A stretch of 64,000 bases of DNA from Streptomyces uncialis. GTDB lineage: Bacteria > Actinomycetota > Actinomycetes > Streptomycetales > Streptomycetaceae. The stretch covers positions 7,107,501-7,171,500 of the forward strand of contig NZ_CP109583.1 in assembly GCF_036250755.1 (NCBI RefSeq). The letters run 5' to 3'. Made by a program: the position numbers and the translations under genes. Positions 1 to 8,574 of the stretch are shown here, piece by piece; position 1 is the stretch's first letter; every line of letters starts with the position of its first letter. Under the pieces are notes generated by a model that had not been told where the DNA came from, did no database searches, and saw only the letters and a program-made list of their open reading frames with translations.

Positions 1-15
1 CACTTCGACGACTGA
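1..15 (+). CDS. 3' end of an upstream CDS (partial)
   Basis: The first 15 bases read His-Phe-Asp-Asp-stop in frame 1 and look like the last codons of a gene whose body lies outside the window. Nothing can be said about its product. The call rests only on an open frame ending just before the minus-strand DUF6343 gene, so confidence is low. Confidence 0.3.
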   Translation, partial: HFDD

Positions 16-47
16 CCGGGCCCCGGTCCCGACCGGCACCGGGCGCG

Positions 48-308
48 TCAGCGGTCCGACGGCGGCTGGTAGGGCGGGATGTCCCGGCCGGGCTGGAAGT
101 GCGGGCCCTGGCGGATGTGCCGGACCACCACGACCATGTCGACGACGGTGATCAGCCACAGGGTGGCGCAGGCCGCCGCCCAGCCGGGATGACCGATCAG
201 GACGAAGGCCACCGTCCCGGCGACCGCCCAGATCATCCCCCACAGGCTCAGCCAGAACCGCATACGCAGGGGACTGCGCGCGGTCATCGGTTCACTGCCC
301 GTACGCAT
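48..308 (-). CDS. DUF6343-like small membrane protein
   Basis: A protein of 86 residues beginning MRTGSEPMTARS. It has two hydrophobic segments (about residues 17-38 and 41-61) followed by a short basic and proline-rich tail (GRDIPPYQPP). This is the layout of the small DUF6343 family found in streptomycetes, whose function is unknown. I chose ATG at 308. An AGGAG lies 11 bases upstream, and GTG 311 (8-base spacing) or ATG 317 (2-base spacing) would add one or three residues. The longer open frame running further upstream is not supported by any ribosome-binding site. The likely location is the cytoplasmic membrane. Confidence 0.7.
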   Translation of the reverse strand: MRTGSEPMTARSPLRMRFWLSLWGMIWAVAGTVAFVLIGHPGWAAACATLWLITVVDMVVVVRHIRQGPHFQPGRDIPPYQPPSDR

Positions 309-456
309 CACGCTCATCACTCCTGACTGCAACGTACCTCTGTTCCCGGCGCGGCGGGCACCCGGGCGACGGACGCCCGGCACACCGGCCGGGCACTTCC
401 GCTGGCCGTGGCGCGTTCCCAGTGCGACAACGGGGACCGTCGGACGGGGGACGATC

Positions 457-1488
457 ATGGGAGCCGAGGACGGGGGCGGCCCGGTGGTGGAGGCGGTGCG
501 CGCGGACGAGTGGGGCGCGCGCTGGCTGGCGGAGCTGGAGCGGCCGGAGGTCGCACGGCTGACGGCCGTGCTGCCGGAGGCCGGGGAGCTGCCGGAGATC
601 CTGCTGGACCTCGCGGTGCCGCACGAGTCGGTCAACGAGCTGGTCGCCCTGCGCCGTCGTTTCGATCGGGAACCGCAGTGGCGATGGCTGCTGGACCGCG
701 CGCTGAGCGGGCTGCTCCACCGGCCCGACGAGCCCGGTGCGGCCATCGGGCCCGGCACCCCACCGGTCGACGATCCGCTGGGCCGCTGCTTCCCGGTCTT
801 CGTGTACCTGGCGGCGCTGCCGCACGCCCTGGCCCATCACCGGCGCCACGGCGTCGACCCGGAGGTGTCCCGGCGCACCCTCGCCGATCTAGGCCGGCAG
901 ATCGCCCTCCACCGCGGACGGCACGGCCGTACGGGACTGTCGACGCCCCGTTGGCCCTCGCTGCACTTCAGAGGCGAGCTGTACCAGCTGGGGCGGCTCC
1001 AGTTCCAGCGCACGGTGCTCACGGAGAAGCTCGCGCCCCTGGTGACGGCGGCCGGTGCGGCTCCGGGGCCCGACGCCCCCGCCCTGGATCTGCACATCCC
1101 CGACTTCCTCGGACCACTGTCGCCCGACGCGGTCGAGCGGTCGCTGGAGCTGGCCCGCGCCTTCTTCCCGCGCCACTATCCGCAGGAGGACCACCAGGTC
1201 GCCATGTGCGCCTCCTGGCTGCTGGACCCGCAGCTCAGGGCGTATCTGCCGGCCGATTCCAACATCGTCGCGTTCCAGCGGCGGTTCAGACCCGCCCCCC
1301 TCGATCCGGAACCGGACGACGAGGGTCCGATCCGTTTCGTCTTCGGTGAGGTGGTACCGCTGTCCGAGCTGCCGCGGCGGACGACGATGGAGCGGGCGAT
1401 CGGCGACCATCTGCGGTCCGGGGGGCACTGGCACTTCGGGCGGGGCTGGTTCCCGCTGCGGGACGGCGCCGGGTCACTGCCCGTCTGA
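457..1488 (+). CDS. acyltransferase-domain protein (NAT_N/GNAT_C type)
   Basis: A soluble protein of 343 residues with no signal peptide or membrane segment. Its composition and length fit the actinobacterial acyltransferase-domain proteins made of an N-terminal helical NAT_N part and a GNAT-like C-terminal part. The C-terminal half contains a run of aromatic and acidic residues (DFLGPLSPDAVERSLELA, then HYPQEDHQVAMCASWLLDPQ) typical of that group. No substrate can be inferred. The ATG at 457 follows a GGGGGA element and is divergent from the DUF6343 gene. The assignment comes from remembered family resemblance, not from a catalytic motif, so the exact activity is uncertain. Confidence 0.6.
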   Translation: MGAEDGGGPVVEAVRADEWGARWLAELERPEVARLTAVLPEAGELPEILLDLAVPHESVNELVALRRRFDREPQWRWLLDRALSGLLHRPDEPGAAIGPGTPPVDDPLGRCFPVFVYLAALPHALAHHRRHGVDPEVSRRTLADLGRQIALHRGRHGRTGLSTPRWPSLHFRGELYQLGRLQFQRTVLTEKLAPLVTAAGAAPGPDAPALDLHIPDFLGPLSPDAVERSLELARAFFPRHYPQEDHQVAMCASWLLDPQLRAYLPADSNIVAFQRRFRPAPLDPEPDDEGPIRFVFGEVVPLSELPRRTTMERAIGDHLRSGGHWHFGRGWFPLRDGAGSLPV

Positions 1489-1559
1489 GCGTGGGAGGTT
1501 GACGCGTTCCGCTCGTACGGACCGGGAACCGCCGTGACGGGCTGGTTCGTTGGGCCGGT

Positions 1560-2249
1560 ATGAGCCTTTGGATGCGTGAGGGATACGACGGATCAGGACC
1601 CGGGGCGATCACTCCGGACGGCTGCTCGGTGGAGGTGTACGCGCGGCTGCCGCTCTACGGCGAGCCCGACATCATCGCCGCGGCGGTACCGGAGGCGGCC
1701 CGGCTGCTGGAACTCGGCTGCGGGGTAGGGCGGATGACCGGACCCCTGGTGGAGCGCGGCTTCACCGTGACCGCCGTCGACGAGTCCGCGGAGATGCTGG
1801 AGCGGGTCCGCGGCGCGCGTACGGTCCGCAGCCCCATCGAGAGCCTGGAGCTGGGAGAGCTGTTCGACGCGGTGACACTGACGTCGTTCCTGGTCCACGC
1901 CGGGGACGAAGGAGTACGCCGGGGACTGCTCGACACCTGCCGTCGCCATATCGGTGACGACGGCTGTGTGATCATCCAGCGGGAGCCCCTGGACCAGCGG
2001 GCCCGGCTGCCGTACGAGCGGGTCGACCCGGCCGGTTTCACCGTACGGATGAGCTCCGAGCCCGCGGGGGACGGGGTGGATCTGATGCGGGCGGAATATG
2101 TGTTCCCCGACACCGTGTGGCGGCAGAGATTCCTGAGCCGCGCCCTCACCCGGGAGGCGTTCGAGGCGGCTCTGGCGGAGTCCGGGCTGAGGGTGGACCG
2201 GTACCTCACGGACGACGGGACCTGGGTGCGGGCCGTCCCCACCGCCTGA
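1560..2249 (+). CDS. class I SAM-dependent methyltransferase
   Basis: A protein of 229 residues with the Rossmann methyltransferase signature: motif I LLELGCGVGRMTGPL (about residues 49-63), the acidic end of strand 2 in TVTAVDESAEML, and a post-motif hydrophobic strand LFDAVTLTSFLVHAG. It should transfer a methyl group from S-adenosylmethionine to an unidentified small molecule. No strong ribosome-binding site precedes ATG 1560, and ATG 1572 is an alternative four codons later. The gene is followed by a tandem repeat array and then by the convergent S4-domain gene. Confidence 0.75.
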   Translation: MSLWMREGYDGSGPGAITPDGCSVEVYARLPLYGEPDIIAAAVPEAARLLELGCGVGRMTGPLVERGFTVTAVDESAEMLERVRGARTVRSPIESLELGELFDAVTLTSFLVHAGDEGVRRGLLDTCRRHIGDDGCVIIQREPLDQRARLPYERVDPAGFTVRMSSEPAGDGVDLMRAEYVFPDTVWRQRFLSRALTREAFEAALAESGLRVDRYLTDDGTWVRAVPTA

Positions 2250-2271
2250 GACCGGTCTGGCCGCGAGCCAC

Positions 2272-2443
2272 CCCACGCCGGGCCCCTGCCACGTACCAAC
2301 CATTCCACCGTCGAGCTCCTCGTCACGTACGCGCCACCCCGCCGCCGAGCTCCTCGTCACGTATCGGACACCCCACCGCCGGGCCCCCGCGCCACGTACC
2401 CGGCTGCTCCAGCGCCGGGCCCCCGTCACGTACCGGGGGTTCC
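2272..2443. repeat. 34-bp degenerate tandem repeat, five units
   Basis: Five copies of a CACGTA core sit at 2290, 2324, 2358, 2393 and 2427, a spacing of 34, 34, 35 and 34 bp. Around them are conserved blocks such as CCGCCGAGCTCCTCGT or CGCCGGGCCCCCGT. The array fills most of the gap between two convergent genes. It is not palindromic enough to be an obvious terminator. Confidence 0.8.
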
Positions 2444-2488
2444 GGGTGGCTTCGGGTGGGGCGGCACCCGGCGCGTACCGCCGTGGGG

Positions 2489-3235
2489 TCAGCGGCGGCG
2501 GTCGCGGCGGTTGTGGCGGCCGTCACCGCTGTCGCGCGTGGTGTCGCCGCGCCGGGAGGTACGGGCCCGGGAGCCACGGTCCCCACGCTCCGCCCCGGCG
2601 GAACCGGCCGCCGCGAAGCCGTCCGGCTCCGCGGGTCCCCGGGTGATGCCCACGCCCCCGGCCTCCCGGAGCCGATCCATCTCCCGGCGGTCCCGCTTGG
2701 TGGGCCGTCCGGCACCCCGGTCCCGTACACCGGCCGGGGCGACCGCCTCCCGGGGCGGGGGCGGCGGGCTGTTGTCGAGAAAGCACTCGACCGCCGCCGG
2801 GGCGCCTACCCGTTTGCGGATGATCCGCTTCACGACGACCACCCGCTCGTGCCCGGCGTGCTTCAGCCGGACCTCGTCCCCGACCCGGAGCGCGTAGGCC
2901 GGTTTCACCCGCTCCCCGTTCACCCGGACATGGCCGCCCCGGCACGCCGCCGCCGCGAGGGAACGGCTCTTGACGAGCCGGACCGACCAGATCCAGACGT
3001 CCACCCGCACACTGCCCTGCGAGGGGTCGGGGGCGACCGTACGCCCGGCCGGTCCGCTGCCCACGGCGTCGGCCGCGTCCGACCCGTCCCCGTCGGCCAT
3101 GTCCTCTTCGTCCCCGTGGAAGCCGTCCGAATTGTCCCCGTGCACCGGGTCCGTCGGGTCGGCGGAGCCTGTCCGGTCCACCCGGTCGGCCGGTCCACCG
3201 GCCGTCATCACGTCCACCACCGCGTCAGGAGCCAT
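2489..3235 (-). CDS. S4-domain RNA-binding protein (Hsp15-like)
   Basis: The frame gives 248 residues. The core (about residues 76-175) is an S4 domain, starting VRVDVWIWSVRLVKSRSLA, then GGHVRVNGERVKP and a KRIIRKRVGAPAA strand. This is the pattern of heat-shock protein 15 relatives that bind rRNA on stalled or split ribosomes. After it comes a PPPPPREAVAPAGVRDRGAGRPTKRDRRE segment common in such proteins and a basic, Arg-rich tail. The first 75 residues are acidic low complexity. The true start may be internal, although ATG 3235 has an AGGG 8 bases upstream. It is divergent from the YfcC-type transporter. Confidence 0.75.
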   Translation of the reverse strand: MAPDAVVDVMTAGGPADRVDRTGSADPTDPVHGDNSDGFHGDEEDMADGDGSDAADAVGSGPAGRTVAPDPSQGSVRVDVWIWSVRLVKSRSLAAAACRGGHVRVNGERVKPAYALRVGDEVRLKHAGHERVVVVKRIIRKRVGAPAAVECFLDNSPPPPPREAVAPAGVRDRGAGRPTKRDRREMDRLREAGGVGITRGPAEPDGFAAAGSAGAERGDRGSRARTSRRGDTTRDSGDGRHNRRDRRR

Positions 3236-3404
3236 GACACGACCCTAGAGCCTGCCCCGCCGTGGACGCCGCGTGATATCCGCCCGAGCGGCCCACCCCG
3301 GATGCGTCCCCGTGTCCCGCCGGGAATCCTGGCAGCCGGTCGCCCGGCGGACCGGCGTCCCGGCCGGAGCGCACCCGGCGGGCGAGGCCGGAGGGAGAGC
3401 GCTC

Positions 3405-3449
3405 ATGCGGGCCGAAGCCACCGCCGGGGCCGACGGGGCTCCCGGGTGA
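3405..3449 (+). CDS. 14-codon leader ORF overlapping the transporter start
   Basis: ATG at 3405 is preceded by a strong GGGAG ribosome-binding site with 7-base spacing. It reads 14 codons (MRAEATAGADGAPG) and stops at TGA 3447-3449. The stop overlaps the GTG start of the transporter as GTGA. The transporter itself has no ribosome-binding site of its own close to that GTG. The peptide is therefore likely to be a translational leader that delivers ribosomes to the downstream start. Whether the peptide is functional is unknown. Confidence 0.5.
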   Translation: MRAEATAGADGAPG

Positions 3450-4984
3450 GCGGCAGCGGTACGGACACCCCGGTCCGGGAACCCACCGGGGAACCCGGCT
3501 GCCGGTTCGTGTTCCCCAGCGCGCTCACCGTGCTCGTCCTCGTCACGCTGGGGGTCTGGGCCCTCGCCTTCCTCGTCCCGCCCGGGACCTACGACCGGGA
3601 CGACGACGGAGCCCCGGTCCAGGGCACCTACCATCGCGTCGACACATCGCAAAGCCTCACCGACCGGCTGAACGATCTGTTCCTCGCCCCGGTGAACGGC
3701 CTCTACGGCATCCTCGACCCCGGCTCCGGGCAGGTCGGCCCGACTTTCAGCGGAGAGCTGTACGGCAGCGCCGGGGTGTTCCTCTTCATCCTCGCGATCG
3801 GCGCGTTCATCACCGTCGTCTTCGCCACGGGCGCGCTGGAACGCGGTATCGAGCGGCTCGCGCACCGGCTGCGCAGCCGCGGGTCGCTGCTGATCGCGGG
3901 CATCATGCTCGTCTTCTCGGTGCTCGGCACGGTCGAGGGGTTCGCCGAGGAGACGCTCGGCTTCTACGGGCTGATCGTGCCGCTGATGCTCGCCCTCGGC
4001 TACGACCGGATGACCGCTGTCGGCACGATCATCCTCGGCGCCGGGGTCGGGGTGCTGTGCTCCACCGTCAACCCGTTCTCGACCGGGGTCGCCTCGTCCG
4101 CCGCCGGGATCTCCCTGGGGGACGGCATCGTGCTCCGGTTCGTGATGTGGGTGGTCCTCACGGCGGTGACCATCGGATACGTCGTCCGCTACGCGCGACG
4201 GGTGCTGGGGGACCCCGGCCGGTCGCTGTCGGGGTTCCTGCCGGGCGACCGCGAACAGATCGCCACCGGGGACGACGGCGGACCGGCCCCGGAACTGACG
4301 CGGCTGCACCGGACGGTCCTGGTACTGACGTGTCTGATCTTCTCGTTCATGATCTTCTCCGTGGTGCCCTGGTCCAGCGCGCTGACCGGCCGCGCCGACG
4401 CGACCCCGTACGGCTGGGAGCTCGGCTGGTCCTTCCCGGAACTGGCGGCGCTGTTCCTGGTGGCCGCGGTGCTCGTCGGGATCGTCGCCCGGATGGGGGA
4501 ACCGGCCCTCAGCGCGACCGTCGTCCAAGGCGCGGCCGACTTCATCTCCCCGGCGCTGGTCATCGTCCTCGCCCGCGGGGTCACCGTGATCATGAACAAC
4601 TCGCAGATCACCGACACCGTGCTGCACTCCATCGAGGGCATCGTGGCGGGCACCTCGTCGGGACTCTTCGCGGTGATCGTCTTCCTGGTGGATCTGCCGC
4701 TGGCGTTCCTGATCCCCTCCAGCTCCGGGCACGCGACGCTGGCCATGCCGATCCTGGCGCCGCTCGCCGACTTCGCCGGGGTGTCCCGCGCCGTCGTCGT
4801 CACCGCGTGGGCGGCGGCCAGCGGCTGGATGAACCTGTGGGTGCCCACCACCGCGGTCACCATCGGCGGGGTGGCCCTCGCGAAGGTCGGGTACAACCGC
4901 TATCTGCGGTTCGTCTGGCCGCTGCTCGCGATTCTCGCGGTGCTGATCTGCGGGTTCGTGGCCGTGGGCGCGGTCGTGAGCTGA
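3446..4984 (+). CDS. YfcC/DcuC-family carrier
   Basis: A polytopic membrane protein of 512 residues with about 12 hydrophobic segments. It has the features of the YfcC/DcuC superfamily of C4-dicarboxylate or amino-acid carriers: an N-terminal helix followed by a PPGTYDRDDDG loop, an AIGAFITVVFATGALERG segment, and re-entrant-like motifs STVNPFSTG (about residues 206-214) and IPSSSGHATLAMPI (about 421-434). It probably exchanges a carboxylate or amino acid across the cytoplasmic membrane. GTG 3446 was chosen because no earlier plausible start in frame exists, and it overlaps the stop of a short leader ORF with a good ribosome-binding site. The stop codon lies in the first unit of a 22-bp tandem repeat. 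Confidence 0.75.
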   Translation: MSGSGTDTPVREPTGEPGCRFVFPSALTVLVLVTLGVWALAFLVPPGTYDRDDDGAPVQGTYHRVDTSQSLTDRLNDLFLAPVNGLYGILDPGSGQVGPTFSGELYGSAGVFLFILAIGAFITVVFATGALERGIERLAHRLRSRGSLLIAGIMLVFSVLGTVEGFAEETLGFYGLIVPLMLALGYDRMTAVGTIILGAGVGVLCSTVNPFSTGVASSAAGISLGDGIVLRFVMWVVLTAVTIGYVVRYARRVLGDPGRSLSGFLPGDREQIATGDDGGPAPELTRLHRTVLVLTCLIFSFMIFSVVPWSSALTGRADATPYGWELGWSFPELAALFLVAAVLVGIVARMGEPALSATVVQGAADFISPALVIVLARGVTVIMNNSQITDTVLHSIEGIVAGTSSGLFAVIVFLVDLPLAFLIPSSSGHATLAMPILAPLADFAGVSRAVVVTAWAAASGWMNLWVPTTAVTIGGVALAKVGYNRYLRFVWPLLAILAVLICGFVAVGAVVS

Positions 4985-5070
4985 CGTGCCGGTGGCCGTG
5001 AGCTGATGTGGCGTCGGTCGCGAGCTGAGCGGCAGCGGGTCGTGAGCCGACCGGCCGCGCCGCGAGCCGC
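4972..5070. repeat. 22-bp tandem repeat carrying the transporter stop codon
   Basis: The block GGTCGTGAGCTGA occurs at 4972, and near copies begin at 4994, 5016 and 5038, exactly 22 bp apart. A more decayed copy follows at about 5058. The first copy encodes the final Val-Val-Ser and stop of the carrier. The later copies keep the GTGAGCTGA or GCGAGCTGA core, so they look like duplications of the gene's 3' end. Confidence 0.8.
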
Positions 5071-5198
5071 GCGGCTACGGAAGGGGTAACCGACCGCGGA
5101 CGGGCCGGCCTTCCGTCCTGCCGAACGCGGGGGCGCTGGGCACGCCGCGTGCCGAGCCGGGTCCCCCGGTCCGGTCGGCACACGCCGCGCCCTGGAGG

Positions 5199-5603
5199 TC
5201 AGTCGCCGGCCACCGCGACCGTCGCCGTGATCTCCACGAGCTGGCCCTCGTAGCCGAGACAGGTCACACCCATGATCGTCGAGGAGTGCGGGCCCTGGCT
5301 CAGACCGCTCGCCTGGACGACCTCCCAGACCTCGGTGAGGACGTCCGGGGAATCGGTGACCACGTACACATCGGTGTACGCCACGTCCTCCAGGACACCG
5401 CCGACCGCCTTCACCTGCTCGGTGAGGTTCGCGACGACCTGCTCGGCCTGCCGGACGGGATCGCCCGCTCCGACCAGTTCCCCCGCCGGGTCCAGCGGTA
5501 CGGACCCGGCGAGGAACGCCAGCCGGGTGCCGGCCTCGACAATGGAGGCGTGCGAGTAGGTGGGCGGGGTGAAGAGGGACGGGACGGTGAGGCGGCGGAT
5601 CAT
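5199..5603 (-). CDS. RidA/YjgF-family protein
   Basis: A protein of 134 residues with the Rid fold pattern: SHASIVEAGTRLAFLAGSVPLDPAGELVG, then a helix QAEQVVANLTEQVKAVGG, and the strand VEITATVAVA near the end. RidA enzymes deaminate reactive enamines and imines released by PLP enzymes. Here the position of the catalytic arginine appears to be serine (PHSSTIMGV), which points to one of the non-archetypal Rid subgroups. ATG 5603 follows a GAGGAG site. It is divergent from the serine/threonine dehydratase gene, whose product makes exactly such enamines. Confidence 0.85.
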   Translation of the reverse strand: MIRRLTVPSLFTPPTYSHASIVEAGTRLAFLAGSVPLDPAGELVGAGDPVRQAEQVVANLTEQVKAVGGVLEDVAYTDVYVVTDSPDVLTEVWEVVQASGLSQGPHSSTIMGVTCLGYEGQLVEITATVAVAGD

Positions 5604-5861
5604 GGGGCTCCTCGGTGGGATCTGTCGTTCGTACGGCTTCCGCCCAGGTCAGGGGTCGGAAGCCGATGTGTCCGATCATGCGATGTCCTGCCCGGTTCCC
5701 GCATCGGGTTTTCCGGTGACCGGACAAACGCGGGCCGTGACCGGCGGTCCGGGAACCCGCGGCGGGCGCTCCATGGTCCGTGAGACGAGGTGCGTGATCC
5801 GCGAGCCGGGGCCGCCGACCCGTGCCTCTCGACCCGACCGGCTGCACATACCATCGACCTC

Positions 5862-6833
5862 ATGACCGGTGACCACGAAACGATCGACCACGCCGATGTG
5901 CGGGCCGCGACCGGGCGGACGGCCGGGCACACCCGCCCGGTCACCGTCGCCCCCGACGACATCGTCGAGGGCCTCCATCTCGCGTACGAGTTCACCCAGC
6001 ACACGGGCTCGTTCAAGGCACGGGGCGCGATCAACTTCACCACCGCCCATCTGGCGGCGGGCACCATGCCCTCCGCCGGAGTGGTGATCGCCTCCGGCGG
6101 CAACGCGGGGCTCGCCTGCGCGTGGGCGGCCGACCGCTGCTCGGTGCCCGCGACCGTGTTCCTGCCCGAGACCGCGCCCGAGGTGAAGGTCGCCCGGCTG
6201 CGTTCCCTCGGCGCCACCGTGCACCTCGTGGGCAAGGAGTACGCGGAGGCCTTCGAGGCCTCCCGCGACTTCGCCGCCCGCACCGGGGCGCTGCTGTCCC
6301 ACGCGTACGACAATCCGTACATCGCCGCCGGGGCGGGCACCCTGATGGAGGAGATCCACGCCGCGCTGCCCGAGCTGGACACCGTCGTCGTCGCCGTCGG
6401 CGGGGGCGGGCTGTTCAGCGGTGTCGCCGCCGCGGCGCACGCGCACGGCGTCCGGGTCGTCGCCGTGGAGCCCGAGAACTCCCGTGCCCTGCACGCGGCG
6501 ATCGCGGCCGGGCACCCTGTCGACGTGACCGTCGACTCCGTCGCCGCCGACTCCCTCGGCGCCCGTCAGGTCTCCCGGGAAGCGGTCCGCTGGGCCGGAC
6601 TCGCGGACTGCGTCCCGGTCCTGGTCCCCGACGAGGAGATCGTCGCCGCGCGCCGACTGCTGTGGGACGACCGGCGGCTGGCGGTCGAGCACGCGGCGGC
6701 CACCGCGTACGCCGCAGTGCGCACCGGGGCGTACCCCGTGGGGGACGGCGAGCGGGTGTGCGTGGTGCTGTGCGGCGCCAACACCGACCCCGGTGACCTG
6801 GTCACCCGGGCGTCCGCTCCCACGGGAGGCTGA
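5862..6833 (+). CDS. PLP-dependent serine/threonine dehydratase
   Basis: A fold-type II PLP enzyme of 323 residues. The PLP lysine is in TGSFKARGA (about residue 50), the phosphate-binding glycine loop is VGGGGLFSG (about 178-186), and ASGGNAGLA forms the substrate loop. It should convert serine or threonine to pyruvate or 2-oxobutyrate plus ammonia through an enamine, which fits its divergent RidA neighbour. There is no C-terminal ACT regulatory domain, so it is a catabolic or racemase-like member. I preferred ATG 5862 to the upstream start because the protein then begins where the family does. A TACCAT -10-like box ends 7 bp before it, suggesting a leaderless mRNA. Confidence 0.85.
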   Translation: MTGDHETIDHADVRAATGRTAGHTRPVTVAPDDIVEGLHLAYEFTQHTGSFKARGAINFTTAHLAAGTMPSAGVVIASGGNAGLACAWAADRCSVPATVFLPETAPEVKVARLRSLGATVHLVGKEYAEAFEASRDFAARTGALLSHAYDNPYIAAGAGTLMEEIHAALPELDTVVVAVGGGGLFSGVAAAAHAHGVRVVAVEPENSRALHAAIAAGHPVDVTVDSVAADSLGARQVSREAVRWAGLADCVPVLVPDEEIVAARRLLWDDRRLAVEHAAATAYAAVRTGAYPVGDGERVCVVLCGANTDPGDLVTRASAPTGG

Positions 6834-7184
6834 CCGCTCGTCAAACGCCCTTCCGGCGCACGGTGTCGAAAGCGGGCGCCCGCGCGTACGGAGGGGCGTT
6901 CCGTTGTGCGCGGGGGGCGCCTGGATGCCGGTCCGCGCCGCCCTCGTGGCCCCGGGTGAGCCGTCCCCGCGTCCCGGTGAGCCGTCCGCACGTCTCGGTA
7001 GCCGCCCTCGTATCCCCGGTAAACCGTCCCCCCGTCCGTCTGCTGCCCCCCATGCGGAGGGTCGCGGGAGCCGTCTGACGGCGGGTCACCCAAACCGCCC
7101 GCGACATTCTTCGCCCCCGCCGATGAGTTCCGTTCCTCCGGCCGGTCCACCCCGCACAACCACCGGCCGTTCGGAGGAGGAACC
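6834..7184. other. 351-bp intergenic stretch with a decayed repeat
   Basis: No gene is supported here. From about 6941 to 7029 there are four related units built on CGGTGAGCCGTCC or CGGTAAACCGTCC, each 18-25 bp. The ribosome-binding site of the DUF899 gene (GGAGGAGG) lies at the right end. No clear promoter or terminator hairpin was seen. Confidence 0.55.
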
Positions 7185-7874
7185 ATGTCGCTCCCGCAGA
7201 TCGTCACGCGTGCCCAGTGGGTGGCCGCGCGTGAATCCCTGCTGGTCGAGGAGAAGGCCGTCACCCGCGCGAGGGACGGGCTCAACGCCCGCCGGCGCGC
7301 CCTGCCCATGGTCGAGGTCGTCACGGAGTACGTCTTCGAGGGCCCCGACGGGAAGGTGGCCCTGCGGGACCTCTTCGAGGACCGCGAACAACTCGTCGTG
7401 TACCACTTCATGTTCGGGCCGGAGCAGGACACCGGGTGCGCGGGCTGCTCCGGGTTCCTCGACCAGATCGGGAACCTGGCCCATCTGCGCGCCCGGGGCA
7501 CCGCCTTCGCCGCCGTGTCGCGGGCGCCGTTCACGAAGCTGCTGCCGTTCAAGGCGCGGATGGGCTGGACGCTGCCGTGGTACTCGTCGTACGTCTGCGA
7601 CTTCAACGCCGACTTCGGCGCCACCGTGCCCGCGGGCGACCGCCCGGTCGAGCGGGCGGGGGTGAGCTGCTTCCTGCGCCACGGCGAGCGGCTGTTCCAC
7701 ACGTACTCGACCTTCGACCGGGGCCTCGACGGTCTCGGTTCCACGACGAGTCTCCTGGACCTGACGGCTCTGGGGCGTCAGGAGGAGTGGGAGGAACCCC
7801 GCGGCCGGGCGCTGGTACGGCGGGTGCGGGACGGCAAGGGCTGGCTCCGTCATCACGACGACTACGACGACTGA
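7185..7874 (+). CDS. DUF899 thioredoxin-like protein
   Basis: A protein of 229 residues matching the DUF899 group of thioredoxin-fold proteins. It has an N-terminal helix with ARESLLVEEKAVTRARD, then the core strand EQLVVYHFMFGP followed by a cysteine pair motif CAGCSGFLDQIG (about residues 85-96), and the AAVSRAPFTKLLPFKARMGW block. The cysteine motif suggests a redox or thiol role, but no reaction has been established. The start is secure: GGAGGAGG lies 4 bases before ATG 7185. It stands alone as a transcription unit and ends before a strong bidirectional hairpin. Confidence 0.8.
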   Translation: MSLPQIVTRAQWVAARESLLVEEKAVTRARDGLNARRRALPMVEVVTEYVFEGPDGKVALRDLFEDREQLVVYHFMFGPEQDTGCAGCSGFLDQIGNLAHLRARGTAFAAVSRAPFTKLLPFKARMGWTLPWYSSYVCDFNADFGATVPAGDRPVERAGVSCFLRHGERLFHTYSTFDRGLDGLGSTTSLLDLTALGRQEEWEEPRGRALVRRVRDGKGWLRHHDDYDD

Positions 7875-8067
7875 ACGCCGGGACGGTGGCCGACGGGGTC
7901 ACAGCCGGGACCGGGAGGACCGGGCCCGGGGCGCCGCGGGAAGAACCGCGCCGAGAAGAACAAGCGCGAGCGGGACGGCGAAGAGCCGCGGGGCGGAACC
8001 GGGGGAGGGATGGCTCGGAAGTCGGGGGAGGGCCGGACCATTCATCGGATCGAGTGAAACGAAGAGT

Positions 8068-8107
8068 GGTCCGACCGGCGGCACCCCCACGGGCCGCCGG
8101 TCGGACC
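8068..8107. terminator. bidirectional terminator hairpin
   Basis: A perfect 15-bp stem (arms 8068-8082 and 8093-8107) with a 10-base loop lies between the convergent DUF899 and small hypothetical genes. No T-run follows, as is usual in streptomycetes. Confidence 0.75.
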
Positions 8108-8139
8108 GGGTGACCGAGCGACACCCCCAGGGTCGCCGG

Positions 8140-8574
8140 TCAGGCTGTCACGGGACGCGACCAGTTCGGTGTCGTCCCTGTGACGCGGCATAGAGCCAGA
8201 TAGAGCGGTATAGGAGGCGTGTACGGAACCGCCGCGTCCGGTCGGTGGATCAGCCCTGGTGGGCGGTCCTCGTCCGGTAGTACGGCCCCGGTGGTGTAGC
8301 GCGCCGGGGCGGGCCAGTCCAGTGCCACGTCCGAGTCCGAGGGGACGATCCACCACCAGCGGTCCCTGTCGGCGTAGACACAGCCGATCCGGGGCAGGCG
8401 GGTGATCACCCGTCGGGCGTAGGGGGCGGGCACGGACACCGTGTCCCAGCCCAGGGGCACGTCCATGTCCTTCGGCAGGGTCAGCCGCCGCGTCGGGCAG
8501 CGGCCACGTCCGTGGGCGGAGCGGCGGCGCTCCATCGACACCAGGGTGCCGAGGCTCAGTGACCGCGCGGTCAT
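8140..8574 (-). CDS. hypothetical protein coupled to HATPase gene
   Basis: A protein of 144 residues, not recognised as a named family. It is rich in Pro, Arg and Trp (DRDRWWWIVPSDSDVALDWP around residues 72-91) with no membrane segment. Its ATG overlaps the TGA of the upstream HATPase gene as ATGA (8572-8576), so the two are translationally coupled. This context, next to a WhiJ-like XRE cassette, suggests an accessory role in that regulatory system. Function is unknown. Confidence 0.7.
   Translation of the reverse strand: MTARSLSLGTLVSMERRRSAHGRGRCPTRRLTLPKDMDVPLGWDTVSVPAPYARRVITRLPRIGCVYADRDRWWWIVPSDSDVALDWPAPARYTTGAVLPDEDRPPGLIHRPDAAVPYTPPIPLYLALCRVTGTTPNWSRPVTA

Noticed and set aside
48..758. 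236-codon version of the DUF6343 gene
   Set aside because: The extra N-terminal part is Ser/Arg-rich shadow sequence that overlaps the acyltransferase gene on the other strand. Only the last 86 or so residues resemble the family.
2117..3445. Long upstream extension of the YfcC-type carrier frame
   Set aside because: It runs through the tandem repeat and opposite the S4-domain gene, with no similarity or start signal. The protein begins at GTG 3446.
7899..8090. 63-codon minus-strand frame with a short hydrophobic stretch
   Set aside because: No ribosome-binding site, no family resemblance, and it overlaps the terminator hairpin between convergent genes.
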